DNA of 64,000 bases from Marasmius tenuissimus. Its lineage: Eukaryota; Basidiomycota; Agaricomycetes; Agaricales; Marasmiaceae. Of the stretch, positions 46,476-58,012 are shown in pieces. Positions within the stretch are counted from its first letter, which is position 1. Each line of letters opens with the position of its first letter. The notes beneath the pieces were generated by a model. That model searched no databases. It had not been told where the DNA came from and saw only the letters and a list, made by a program, of their open reading frames with translations. Both the position numbers and the translations under genes were made by a program. Location: contig JAQOTA010000006.1 in the NCBI GenBank assembly GCA_029532415.1, positions 277,398 through 341,397 on the forward strand, given 5' to 3'.

Positions 46476-48030
46476 CTACTCTATAATGGCTCTGGTACCA
46501 ATTAGGAATTGACGATCGCGACCGCAGTAACAGTCAGGAATAAAAAACAGACGATTCTTCAGTACATCCGACGGAGACGATACCCGCACCAGATTCGAAC
46601 TTTTGACCTTGGACGATTCTCTTGCGTATTTCAGGCCTATATCTTGAAGACCTTGAGGATGACACACCAACTTGCTGGACACTGGCTCGGAGGATGAGGG
46701 TGAAGAGGATCGACGGGATTGGGCCGTTGGCAGAAGCAGATGTGGGGGATTCTTCATGTTGAGCTCCAGGCGGACCAAAGGGGTGTTCCCCTGCGAGTAC
46801 AACCAACACCGCTGAAGTTCAAGCTCTGTGACCCTCAGACGGCAAACCACCAGGGCTGGGATCGCATCAACCACCTCTCAGTCGAGTCCAATTCGTCCAG
46901 CTACATCACCGTCTGCGAAGAGCGGCGACCGAGTAGCATTTTCGACCTCTGTGCCCTCCAAGGTCGCTCTTGTTGGACAAGAATTGGACGGTCGGACGAA
47001 AGACGTCTTGGAGGTAGATGTGGGGCAGAAGTGGAGGCAGAGGCAGAGTAGGGCGGGGGAAAAGCGTCTAGGAAAGGGTTGAAGCTATTGATATGTCTCG
47101 AGTTTTGGCCTTTTCATGGTGGTGATGCCAACCGTTCTCTTTAGCTACTTTCTAGTGCACCCCAACTCGTTCCACGTCCTCATCGTTCCTATCACGATAT
47201 CTTTCTCTGCCAGACCCAACCACGGACCTCAGTCTCGCATCTATTGCATACGATCTCTAGAGTCTGAAACACCTCGTTTTGACCTCCAAGGTCCAGCTCA
47301 AATCCTGGCCGGTACCCCCATAGTGACGGAATATTCCCCCTTGACGCCGATACGACAACTTGAGGTTTTTCGAGAATTGACTCGTTCTTGTGCACCGCAG
47401 AATCCAAAGACGAAACCAATCCCTTTCATCTGGCTATCTCGACCCCGCAACGCCCCATCACAAACCTCCATACAAATACCGACACCCACGCCTGTGAGCA
47501 TGAGTTGAAAGGTGTCTTCTTCGTCATCTTTGTCGGTATCCACAAGTCAAGAGTTAGCGTGGAAAGTCAGTCGTCGAGGACTTTCCTGCTTGGGAGATCC
47601 GGGTCAAGGTCGGATGGAGGAAAGATGGGTTTAGGAGTTCGACTTGCGACTGCGAGCCTCAGGATCCGTTACCTCCACCATCTGCATCAAATTAACGTCA
47701 TTCGCGGTTGCGAGTGACGATTCGGGAGTGAAGAAGGTTCTACTACTGGCAACCGCAGATCCCGACAACGCCTCCCTGTTCGGCTTTCCCCCGTTCGTTC
47801 GTTCCACAGTTCACTAAACCTTTTTGATACACGCCTCATACTTGGCGCTGCGGCAGACACTTTGACCACGCTACTCGAAATCATGCAGGCCACGGGTGTT
47901 GAACCACCTCAGGCAACGGGAATCGGAATGGGCGGCTGGCGCTTGGAGTTTTGCACGCTGGTTGATGTATGAGACCAACGGGGAGAAGGAAATCAAGCTC
48001 TCACCTCGGTGCGTAGCCTTCTAAATACCT
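46476..48030 (-). pseudogene. Module C, copy C5
   Basis: Minus-strand frames 47687-47893 (KVSAAAPSMRRVSKRFSEL), 47298-47543 (DTDKDDEEDTFQL), 47192-47419 and 46476-46874 (GLQDIGLKYARESSKV) follow the C1/C3 order. Stops interrupt the joins. Unknown family. Confidence 0.4.
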
Positions 48031-48256
48031 GCTATCAACTCCACCCTTTTCTCTCGTTCCCATAAAGCCTGTACGTAGATTATGCACCGTATACACTGTA
48101 TTCAAGCAACATTGTGATATTTTTTACAAGGTCGTATCCTAGGGTGTAACGGTCTTGTGCTTGTCGATACAGCGTTTTGAATCTTCGATAGACATGTTGC
48201 TTTTGAGATGAACCGGACAGTGGGTGCCTGGCGGTCCATTATTGGATCTGCGCTTT

Positions 48257-48289
48257 AGCGCCTATGCGCGACTCTGACCGAAACCATCA
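48257..48289 (+). repeat. Recurrent box, copy 14 (between C5 and B6)
   Basis: GCGCCTATGCGCGA then CTCTGACCGAAACCATCAC. Confidence 0.6.
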
Positions 48290-48299
48290 CGACAATCTT

Positions 48300-49015
48300 C
48301 ATCTTGTTTTAGCTATCCACGTCTCTATAGGTCGCAAGATCTCCAGAATGCTGCTGGAGAACACGCTGGCACCGGGAAACAGCTATCAAGGGGAATCGGG
48401 AAGGTGCTTCGAGGTTTTTTGGCGTCACCGGCAACTGGTTGCCTGCAGGTCATTTTTCAACCCAGTTGGACAAATGCTATCGTCTAGCTTGGGATGAAGG
48501 CCGAATCCCGTCGGTAGACTCTGCAAAGATACCGACTACTCACTCCTACACGTTGTACCTTCCCACCATTCACCTTCTTTCGCAATCCAATGATGAACGG
48601 TCTCGGATACACCGGAGTCTTTTCGAGAGCGCGTTCCTGTGCTTTGTCCCTTCATTCGGGTATCTGACCAGTGCCGTCAGCTTTGGTTTCTCTCACGAAG
48701 ATGTCGACCATACACCCACACGTCTTCTCTTCTCCAGAATGGAACCGTCTGAGACTCAAACTCATTACCGTCACAGAGTCCTTGAAAACTAGTCCTGTTG
48801 ACCATGCAAATCACCCCGCCCCCCTCGTTGCTGCGTCTTCAAACAGACCATGACGCTCTGCTCTCCCTCCACTTGGTCTTGACGGATACTACACGAAGGA
48901 ACCACGCTCGTCCACCCGACAAGCGAAGTGTATACTCAGCGGACAGTCGTCGGGTTCGACTCAGTAGTACATTGTCCGAGAAATGCATTTTGAGAACTAT
49001 GACCATCACATCTCT
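48300..49015 (+). pseudogene. Module B, copy B6
   Basis: Contains GGTCGCAAGATCTCCAGAATG near 48331, GCAGGTCATTTTTCAACCC near 48445 and the IPSVDSAK block near 48510 (compare B0 and B1). Runs directly into INO1 relic I4 with no A module between. Confidence 0.35.
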
Positions 49016-49019
49016 AGTT

Positions 49020-49595
49020 TAGAGTCCGCGGCAGAGGGCGGCGGAACGGTCAAACACTCTCTATACCCAGAAAGTTTGACCAGATCCTGCTGTCACGTAG
49101 CAAGTTATTGTCACCCTCGAGACAGATGCAAGCCTTCGAGAAGGATTCGATTGTCTATTGAGGCTGTTGACAACCCCATGCCCTGGAGGATGGGAAGTTA
49201 GCGATTGGCAAATATCCTGAATTCGTAAGAACGCGTACTACGGGGGCTTGAGCATTCGCGACAACAGCGAGAGGGTCGGGTAAAGAGGCACAGACTCCTT
49301 ATGATGCTCGCGGTACTGCACATGAGAAGCCCAGTGAGGATGATAAAGTCGAGGATCAGAGGAGTAGCGAGTAGGGAAACCTAACCGAGCAACGTCAAAG
49401 AAGGATCGAGCACCCCTAAGTTGACGACTCGCCTCGCACCTTGATGGTCGACCGGCATCCACAGAAGACTTTCCCCGAATCGCCAGTTGCCAGAGTGTAC
49501 TTGATGACGAGGATGGTTGGGGTGCTCGCCCTTTCCGACAGGAGCGCCCTTGGGCAAGACCTTGGAAGTCGTGGAGAGCAATGTCCCGAGAGGAC
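49020..49595 (-). pseudogene. INO1 3' relic I4 (with last exon retained)
   Basis: Covers INO1 from DNA 3' of the stop through the last exon (GATCCTGCTGTCACGTAGCA near 49082), exon 3 (GGTAAAGAGGCACAGACTCC near 49278) and the exon 2 end (GGGGTGCTCGCCCTTTCCGA near 49519). Minus-strand pieces include [13 protein letters not shown] (functional [13 protein letters not shown]). Unlike I1-I3 the last exon is present. Similarity stops near 49590. Frames are broken. Confidence 0.85.
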
Positions 49596-49880
49596 ACCCC
49601 AAGCGGGTTCTCCCCTGCCCACAGAGGCTGCGATGCTGGCCGACGAGGGAAGGCCGACCTGAATGCCTTACAAGAATGGACCTGACATCGAGGCGTGGCT
49701 TCGAGGACAACTTCGTTGCGACAATCATCACAGTGAAGAGTGAACGGTGGTGAAATGCCAGTTTTGAGGAGGTCGTCGAAATGAAAACGTATCCGGCGAG
49801 TAAAAACGGGCAAATGTCAAATGGAGCGCCGGATATGTAGTCTTGAGTGGAAACACCAAAGTCGTCAGCACAACTGCTGC
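49596..49880 (-). pseudogene. Module E, copy E4
   Basis: Starts with CACAGAGGCTGCGATGCTGG, the same junction sequence as E1 and E3, followed by GAAGGCCGACCTGAATG. Minus frames 49238-49813 and 49381-49893 read through the INO1-E junction but in different phases; neither is a credible gene. Confidence 0.4.
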
Positions 49881-50638
49881 ATTTCAAGTTCAACTACCGG
49901 TTCAGCACCGATATCGATTCTGGCGGCGCGTTCCCTTGCTCTTCGTACCGTAGAGTCCGAAGGTGGACCATCTCCAGTGCCTCTATTATCCACCGTCTCC
50001 ACGGCGGGGGAAGGTTGGTGGGATATGCATCCTCCTGATGTGTTTGGGTGTTCGACAAAGGCCGTGTGATACGTTTACAATGAACTACCACCGTCTTGAG
50101 TTCGAAGGAGTCGGTGTCTGTGCAGAGAGGTCGAGGTTGATGGTTATAGTTTCCCCGTGGTACAGTCCTTTCGAGCCCGGCCCTCATCCCCCTCGCCTCT
50201 ATCGTCTGAAATCCGAATCATTCTGAACACTCCGTTCTCCAATCGAGGCACGGCTTGGTTACGCGATGTGCACGAGAGTTGAGAGTAGGCCAACGAACTC
50301 TGGCACCGAGACGTGATATCGCCATATTTCTGGTGGCAAAAGGTGCATTGGAGGGATAGTCGTAGACTATTCGTGAGGATCAGGTGTGAGCTGAGCCAGA
50401 CGTCGTGCCCCAGGCCGGGTTGGAGGGACTGGGGAACAGACGGAAGTTACTTATTCAGTGGGACCCCGGGTACAAAGCCAGTGAATGCATACCGACCTGA
50501 AAACTAATAGGTGCCCAGGAGGTACTTACGGGTGAATACAGTCGAGATCAATTTGGGCCTTTTAGCACAGCGGAATTACCATTGAATACCCTGTGAGACT
50601 CCGGGTGAGCGCTTTACTAGGATGGCTTCTCAGTAACA
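49881..50638 (-). pseudogene. Module D region, copy D5
   Basis: CTCTTCGTACCGTAGAGTCC and CATCTCCAGTGCCTC match the right part of E3 (36240-36290). From 50230 the D landmark GAGAGTTGAGAGTAGGCC..GATATCGCC is present. No long frame. Confidence 0.4.
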
Positions 50639-51463
50639 TCTGGAACTTGCATGTTGACTATATAGTTCTTGAGAGTAACGGTTAGTCAAATAGTCAAATA
50701 GTTAACAGAGAGCTTTATAGTACCAATTGATTACTATATAGCACTATATGGCACTATATAGCTCTGTATAGTTGCCTCTTTACCGAGGGTTTGGCAGGAA
50801 TCAAGAAATATTTGACCAATCAGAACGGCAGGAACATATTGCACAGCGACGTCGCATCTATGATTTCCGACCCGCCGGATTCGGGGTATGTCGCGTCTCT
50901 TGCGCGTCAACAATGGTGACTGGTCTCAGGGAGTCCGATGTAAAGGTTCTGCTATTGAAGATTATCATTTGAGGCTTCACTGCCGTGTTGGACTTGGATT
51001 TAGTATGTAGACAGGTACATGTAGTAGGGCTAGCTACGAGTTGAACATAGACCACGGGAGAAACTTGGGGGGAGTTGGCGGCTGGCCGTCGCTACCTGAG
51101 TTGACCTCAAATTTGAGGGGTGATGTTGAGGGTCCCGGACGCATCTTTAATTGTCTGCCTTATCAAGAGAATGAGAGCTAATTGATGAGTGGACTTGGTG
51201 ATGAAAAACTTACTCAAGAGTTGAGCCATCTTGCGCCAGGTCGGTTGTCCGGTGAGAGGAATGGTGTCGTGTTTCGGCGGGCCTGAGCCTGGCAACTTTC
51301 AGATCTGACAGCTCACACAGCTATTTACCCCGTGGTTGTACGTGATTTCTTTTGCAGCGCCTATATAGTCCTGAAGAGTTCAAGAATTACTATATAGTGC
51401 TTTTTAGCAACGGCGCGGCTATATAGTTTGGGGCTTACTTTTTCACGAATATCCAGTTCCAGA
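50639..51463. mobile_element. Non-autonomous TIR element, 825 bp
   Basis: Inverted ends TCTGGAACT ... AGTTCCAGA, with ACTATATAG-type subterminal repeats near both ends (for example 50655-50664, 50731-50765, 51361-51370, 51390-51400, 51419-51427). The paralogous site in the 37.8-kb copy (TCTCAGTAGCACGTCGA) is empty, which confirms insertion. Target duplication is unclear (AACA on both sides, at most). Two short minus frames (50858-51055, 51107-51295) are not recognised. Transposase superfamily unknown, hAT-like at best. Confidence 0.7.
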
Positions 51464-51741
51464 TTTGAACACGTCGAGTAGGATTCAAAATGCGAGGGCA
51501 TACCAAGTTTACTGTCCTAAATACGCTTCACACTGCACAGCCGTTTCCTGAAGTCTTTCCTCCACGCTCAAAAGCTGTCCCATAGACACTGCTTACCGGA
51601 TGCACAGAAGAGTATTGGCCCCATATCACCTTGAGGTTGCTGCTTTAGGGTAGTGAGTGCGTATCGATCCGTTCTGAGGGTCAGTCTGTGTTGAGAGTCA
51701 TGATCATGGTGGTCGTCGCGGTGGAGGCGCGCGGAGATTTT
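51464..51741. other. Right flank of the TIR element, start of duplicated H-J-T block
   Basis: Homologous to 37862-38115 (ACGTCGAGTAGGATTCAAAA versus ACGTCGAATGGGCTTCAAAA). No gene. Confidence 0.5.
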
Positions 51742-51778
51742 TGGTGCCCGTGCTTATTTAAACTCTCACCGAAACTAC
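51742..51778 (+). repeat. Recurrent box, copy 15 (before H2)
   Basis: GGTGCCCGTGCTTATTTA then AACTCTCACCGAAACTAC. A few extra bases lie in the spacer. Confidence 0.55.
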
Positions 51779-53330
51779 AATTAGCTCCATTCAAATTGAT
51801 GACTTTGTCTAAGTTGCTACTCTGGAGGTACTTCACTTTGCGATCTGGATATGGCACACGCTTACTGCCCCTTGCAACTTGCTAGCAAAATAAAACTAAC
51901 TGGTCCCCACCTTTTCGGCAAGAGGAAATCAAGTTCACAGAGGCCATTCGCAGAGACGGTACGCATCGATATCGTTGATCAACTCCCCCATTGGACAGCG
52001 GGCGAAATATTGAGCCTACTCAAAAGATGAAAAGACGCGTTCAGTTCGGCTGGCCTTGGTTAGGACGCGTCACCCGGGTAGCATCACCATGGGTACCGAG
52101 ACAAATGAACCGGCGGAGGGGGAAAGGTGGACGACAGAGGACAGAACGGAGGAAATGAGTGGATACGTGGAACACGTATGCTGGTTCGTTCGTCTTCGAT
52201 TGTCCTGAAACCTGACTCTATCCTTCAGGATTGCAGCTGTTTCCTCCCGATATCACGCGAAAATTATTATCTACCATGGACAGAGAACGCACCCTTTTTC
52301 TGAATCCATCGATGCCAATACCCACCGAAGGCTCGAACTATCCATTCTTCGACACCTCTCGTCAACAGTTGAATATAGACTATCGAAGCGGAGCTCACGC
52401 TATTGCCGTAATGCGTTACGAGGCCAAGACTCGACAGGAAAAGTTGGTCTGTTCAAGCGAAGGGAAAGAAAAGACCCATGTACAGGAATGCCGATTTGCT
52501 TCATGTCTTCGAGGAACTTGCTCATTGCCGCCCTAATTGGGTTCAACAGAGCGCTGGTGTTGATCTCAGTCCTGCTGGCTGTGCATCAATATCCAAACCT
52601 TTTGTCGGACGTTTTTGCGTTGACCATCTGCTATGGCAAGATCGCTTGTTTGGAGAGTACACGGAGGGAAGGAGGTTCAGGTGGTCCGTAAATTCAAGGG
52701 TATGTTCCGGGCCTTCTCTCTCGATCCGTTTCCAATGTGCCTTTTTTTTTAGTCTTACTACTTTCGCTGGCCGCTCGACGACTAGATCAACATGTAGCCT
52801 CTGCGAGCTATCTGCTATCAAAGACACCAGAAGAGCCCATTGAAAACACCTCAAGTCGCTTTCCTTCCCCGTAAGCATCAGTCGAATTGCGTTTCCCCCA
52901 AATATCTAGCTTATTCATCTATACCACCAACAGTGTCGTCCATTTTCGAACCGACGCACGTATTCATGCCTACCTCACCCAATAAACCGTGGTGTTGCTA
53001 CCGATTCCTTTCAATTTTCCCGTCTTGACGAGGGTGGCGGAGGTATAAGCTCGGAACAGCATACGCTCTCGAGGTGGACTTGCCGTAGAGGGAAACCTGT
53101 GTCTTCAAAGCTGGCACTGGGCAGTGTTAGTATGTCCAGGAAGCTGGCCTGACCCTGGTACCGACGACGATCATCGAATATCAGGGCTACAGGAAGGGGG
53201 GCGGTTGGTAGCTGAAGCTCTGGACGGCGCTGCAGAACCACCTGTGATCGACATTCGTCAGGATGTCCGGACGGCGGCGAGATCTGCGGCTTATAACTTG
53301 CGGGAGTAACCGACAGGCCAGCCTCGCATG
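51779..53330 (+). pseudogene. Module H, copy H2 (longer form; intactness uncertain)
   Basis: Frame 52231-52536 (MQLFPPDITRKLLSTMDRER, with CRFASCLRGTC near its end) has no counterpart in H1 because of the deletion there. A downstream block (53124-53309) reads WPDPGTDDDHRISG and PPVIDIRQDVRTAARSAAYN, which looks conserved. The exons could not be connected with confidence, so I cannot say whether it is functional. Family not recognised. Confidence 0.4.
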
Positions 53331-54169
53331 TGCCCGTCATCCTGAGTCGAAGTCGCCCGACGCTCTTATTTGTCAGTCAGAGGTGTATGCCTCTTCCTTG
53401 ACAGTCACTGTTGACACGGATCGTGTATTCCGACTTTCTTGATCTTTATGACGCGTGTCTTCACCGCGGAACTCGGACAGTGCATGTGTTGACCTGCCTA
53501 TAGTAGGAGATCTTGTGTGTACCTTCCCTCTTCTGTCTCTCGTATCAGACGTTGTAACCTAACATCGTAAGAGATAGTGATGGTAGATGCAGTCAACGAT
53601 CAAGCTAAGTGAACACATCATGCCATTTTAGGTGAAGAAAGTCTGTCCAACTTGCTGCACCATGGAATCTGATGAGGGTGGCGGGTGGGCCCTCCCAACG
53701 AGTGTATGTTGTCACGATTGTCGCTGCACTGTATCCCGATACCATACAGTGATGCCGTGTGTTTACTCAGATACGCGAGAAGGAGGCGTGATTTCCTCCC
53801 TCTGCACTGCTCCCCTCCATGTTCCTTTGTCAAAGCTGTTTGCCATCAAGGGGGCTTCTTCAATTGTACCTCATCCAGGCAGGCCTCCAAGCCATCTATT
53901 CCGTTCATGCGCTTCATCAGGACATCAACGCCATCGATAACACTATCTTGAGCGAGGCACCGCTCCGTCTTGCAACGGCAGGCACAACTTGCTGGTTCGT
54001 TGGTGGCTGAATATTTGACGTGTCTCGAGGTCCGGCATTCTGTGATTGCCAGACGCCATTACTCGCTTCGCTATGGCTTATTCCTCGATGGGTTATAGTC
54101 GCGGAAAAACGGAGAGGGAGAGGCTATTAAACTAACACTTCCTCGTTTGTTTCGCCTCGTTTGACCGTC
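53331..54169 (+). other. Module J, copy J2: spacer with a cysteine-rich exon
   Basis: After TTTTAG (53631) reads KKVCPTCCTMESDEGGGW, then CCHDCRC. It carries a 6-bp in-frame addition relative to J1 (TGCACTGTATCCCGATACC versus TGCACTCGATACC). The 300 bp upstream are nearly identical to J1. Confidence 0.35.
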
Positions 54170-56376
54170 ATGCCTGGACCTCGAGATTTGTGAGTAGTCC
54201 TTCCTACTTTCCCTGGTATTGCCTGACGATATAGTGTGTTCTCAGATTTGTCCCCATGTTCTTTGGAATGCTACTTGACGTAGCTCTACTAGGCGTAAGT
54301 ATCAGAGCACTGGTCGTGTGCTGAACCTACTAAATGACCGCCCGGGTGTAGACTTTATCAATTCAGGTCAGATTTCAAAGATCCCAAGCTTGTCCTCATT
54401 CGATTCTCATCTGCGATCTAGGTTATATCCTATTTTCACAACTACTCGAGGTGGGTCGCGAATTTTGTGGGCAGACGGAGTGCGACTGAGCTTGATCGCA
54501 TAGGGATCGATGGTGGTTTAAATGCCTCGTGAGTGCGAACCCCCACTGAAGCAAAGCTCAGGCCTGCTCATCATCGATATTTACCCAGGTGGTTTATCTC
54601 ATGGTCGCTGAGCTGGCGAATACGGTATGCGACATCTTAACTGTCTACGAGCCTCTTGTCACCCATTATGGTATGAATCCACAGTCCCTTCACCTGGTGA
54701 TATCAATAGTCATGATTCACCTCCAATCCTGTAGGAACAATCTTTGCGGACTCTCCGCGACGTGAGTGACTATAACAGTCGAGGATCGGGTTTGGAGACT
54801 CACCAGATCACATTCTATCTCTGTAGTACTCCCTGCTGGTATGTTGGCCCCTTCGGTGGTACTGCTCCTCGAGGATCTGATTAACGGTCATCACCGACAC
54901 CTTTCCCAGATGCCATTACCACGGTGAGTAGGGCTCGATTCATACCATTACGAACACTACTCTGATTATGACCCACGTACTAGACTTTTGTATCGACAGC
55001 GGTACAACTATTCATGGCATGGAGAATCGGAATCCTTATGGGATCGGTTATTCCGCGACTAATAATAACGGCAATGTCTATCGTCTCTACTGGTAGGTGG
55101 AGTTTCTCGTGATAGATGAACATTAGCAGGCTAAATCCGCGCCAATCCAGTCGGCGCTGTCTGGCTTGCTTCTGGTGTCATCAACGTAGTCGAGACAAAC
55201 TTTCGACAGCCTACCACGACGATCCGAGATGCCAGTTGTTTGTGGCTCATCTCCTCGTCGATTACGGACGTTACAATCACTCTTTGCATCATATTCGTCT
55301 ATGTGAGTGCTTCGGACTCGTACTGATACGGTAGTGACGTTTCTAGACTCAACGGTCCGTTTCCAGGTCAAGAGGGCTTTAAGTCACCGTGCTAGCGGTA
55401 GCAATATTATGGATACTCAGGTCTCTCGAGTATTAAAGCGTAAGTTATCAACATGGTCATGGTCTCGAACGAAACTCACTGCTAATCTTTGCTAGTTTCG
55501 ATCGAGTCTGGAACGATAACAGCGCTTGCAACTATCAGCGACCTTGTCGTATTTCTGTCCGTGCACGTGCGTTGAGGGTTCCGATTCTGTCAAGATAGTA
55601 TCTGTATTCTGACGTCTTGCGACCATTCTAGACGGGACCATAGTGAGCTCATCTCGTTTTCAAAGGTCCTGCAGACTTGTTTATGAATCATGTTCCAGCT
55701 TCTTCATCTGGGACTTCGCCATTTCGAAGCTCTACACGAACTCGTTGTTAGCTTCGTAAGTAATTCACATCGTTAGCGTCCAATTTATTCTGACTTATCC
55801 ACTCAGACTCAATGCCCGACCGACGCACACCTCCCTAGAGCTGGAGCCCAAAGCAATGTTGTTCATTGACGATCCCACAATCTCTTCCTCGAGTGACGCC
55901 ACTAGCAAGAGAAATACAGCGGTCTTGGTATGTCCTTTCTGGCTTACAAAACATGCAGCAATACTGAACTTGAGTTCCAGAGTCTTCGGGAAAGCCATCA
56001 CGGTCACCATTACCACCATAATCGTTGCAGTATGGTAGGTTCTCCCGCCGCAGTAATTTTCAGTGGTTATTGAATGGCTCTAACGACAACTTGAATCATC
56101 AGCCTCTGCCAGTCCGCCATCGGAGGACGACAATCGCAAGCTTCGATACTCCAAACAACGCTCGTCAACCAGACATCGAGATGGGGAATATTCCTCAACT
56201 AAAGGTAGATTATAGCCGAGGAATATAGGAACGATTTAACACACTGTTGAACACAGGATGACCCGACAGAATTTCCTATCACGATGGCCCAGCGCTTATC
56301 AGACATCTATGGGGAAGGAAAGGGTCGACGATTCTTGTACGGAGGGCGACATTGGGAGGGTTTTGAAAGGTTTTGA
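54170..56376 (+). CDS. Gene T2, multi-pass membrane protein, probably DUF6534 family
   Basis: Paralogue of T1 with the same exon order: MPGPRDLFVPMFFGMLLDVA (54170 onward), YLMVAELANTVCDILTVYE near 54597, an SGVINVVETNF/ITDVTITLCIIFVY block near 55150-55302, VKRALSHRASGSNIMD near 55369, VSIESGTITALATI near 55498, LNARPTHTSLELEPKAMLF near 55807, and the end GGRHWEGFERF at 56376. The shared unusual last exon (DPTEFPITMAQRLSDIYG) suggests both are the same specialised subfamily. As in T1, the second and third exons are not clean, and the block near 54980-55095 differs. Confidence 0.55.
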
Positions 56377-56600
56377 AAGGTTGTCGGACTCGGTTGACAC
56401 GGTTTCTGCCTGTTCCTCTTGGCATTCGCAAATTACAAAGCTGTACCATGGGTCAAAGCGGCTTCTTGATCTCCAGTCGCGCTTTACTGATGCTGAGGTA
56501 GACCGGAGCGGCCGGTTTTCGGTAGTGTTTTGTTCAAACTCGGTGTTTTGACTTGGGCACTCTCAGTAGCACCGAATGAGAAAAGCAAGTAATAAAATAA
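56377..56600. other. 3' flank of T2
   Basis: No gene. Homologous to the 3' flank of T1. Confidence 0.4.
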
Positions 56601-56965
56601 TTTATACAAATACCAGACGTGAGTTCTTGAACACTGGCTGGCTGGGTGAGGCTGAGCCTGCTCAGGAGCCGTGAGCGGTGCGTGACTTGCTCCCAGAGCA
56701 GCACTATCGTCCCGAACTTTGAAGGGTTCGAACGGTTCGAGTACTTCATGCGGAGAGCCCGTTGTTGTTGGCCTGTTGTTGGCCTGTTGGTGGTCTGGGT
56801 TTGACGATCGTACGGTCCTTTCGGGTGTGACCCTCATCAACACTGAGCATCAACATCCCCCGCACAACTATTGTCTGAACGCTCCACTCTAGTATTGAGG
56901 TCCGTCGAAACTGAGAGTAGGGTATCGGTGGTGACACTGAAACGCAATATTACCGTTTTTCTGAG
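56601..56965 (-). pseudogene. Module D, copy D6 (truncated)
   Basis: GAACTTTGAAGGGTTCGAAC and GAGAGTAGGGTATCGGTGGT match D4 (43089 and 43260). The VCVHKP core is missing: similarity stops near 56965 and the DNA passes to the box region. Confidence 0.45.
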
Positions 56966-57017
56966 TTGTGAAGCTCACTGGTCATCGTCGTCGTGGTCAA
57001 GGCGCGTGAAGATGATA

Positions 57018-57052
57018 GGCGCCCGTATCCCTAACTCTTACCGAAACCACCA
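57018..57052 (+). repeat. Recurrent box, copy 16
   Basis: GGCGCCCGTATCCCT then AACTCTTACCGAAACCACC. Closest copy to the INO1 locus; none is seen to its right. Confidence 0.6.
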
Positions 57053-57400
57053 CTATCCATATCCACATGCTCAGCAACACTCTGGAACGACTCTGCTGCC
57101 AACCAGGAACCACATGATTGAAATGATTTTGACGATGTCACGGCCTCCCCAAATTGACATTACACTATCGCATTCACCAGCAGTCATCACACTAGTAGTT
57201 AACCACTCGACGATCTATTAGTACTGCAACTAGATCAAGACGAAGGGGATACCTGGAATCTCTTCGGTCTCAGAAGGCTCTCGTACGCGTTCAAAATTTA
57301 TACTTTGAAGGCTTCGAAGATGCCACACCCAGCTCGCTCTACAAAATGGACTCTGACAACAACGAGACGTGGAGATGGATGTGGAGACGGAGAGCTCTGA
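57053..57400. pseudogene. Module C, copy C6 (3' end only)
   Basis: 57120-57360 corresponds to C4 43980-44230 (GACATTACACTATCGCATTC, GGCTTCGAAGATGCCACACC). The rest of C is missing. Confidence 0.35.
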
Positions 57401-58012
57401 TGGGCCATATGCCAGGAGTGATAGCAATTGCGTTGGTCAGCTACAGGGCGGTGGCGGTCGGAATATTTGGAAAGGATGGGGATATGATATGGGCGAGGGC
57501 AGGGAAACGACAGTCCTATCAACTGGTTCCTGGCAACCGCTGAGGACATGTGCAGAGTATGTAGGTGACAGCAACACACGGATTCCGCACTTCCTACGGT
57601 GCAGATGGCTCTGAGAATGGGGTATTAGAGGTGAGCGTGTGAGCTCGTTCACGCCGAGAATTGCACTGATTAAGACTTGTTAGCTCTACTGGCCAGGGCA
57701 TGATCACTATACCCCGTGGGGTAAACGTTGAATGATATGTCCTTCTACTTACTGGCAGATCAACCCCAATGTACACTTCATTTCATTGATATCCGTCTGC
57801 CTATCCCCACTGTGTCGGGCGGCCCACGGTACTACCGATGCTATAGACTCCCATGATGGTATACCTGCAACGGCGCTTAAAGTGACAAGTCATGGGAGTA
57901 CGGAAGGAATATCGCCTTGTGCAGTGCAGGACATAAGGCGAGTTATAAAGAGCAGGTTTATTTGAGACCCCATACCGTACCTTTTTTCTGCCGATGAAGC
58001 GACGCTGAAGAC
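57401..58012 (+). repeat. Module G, copy G4, and upstream region of A4
   Basis: TCGGGCGGCCCACGGTACTA (57817) and ATACCTGCAACGGCGC match the G modules before A1-A3 weakly. The conserved TTTCACTTAAG leader of A1-A3 is not present before A4. Confidence 0.3.

Noticed and set aside
49238..49893. Two long overlapping minus-strand frames as novel genes
   Set aside because: They run across the INO1-relic/E junction in different phases and match INO1 only in pieces.
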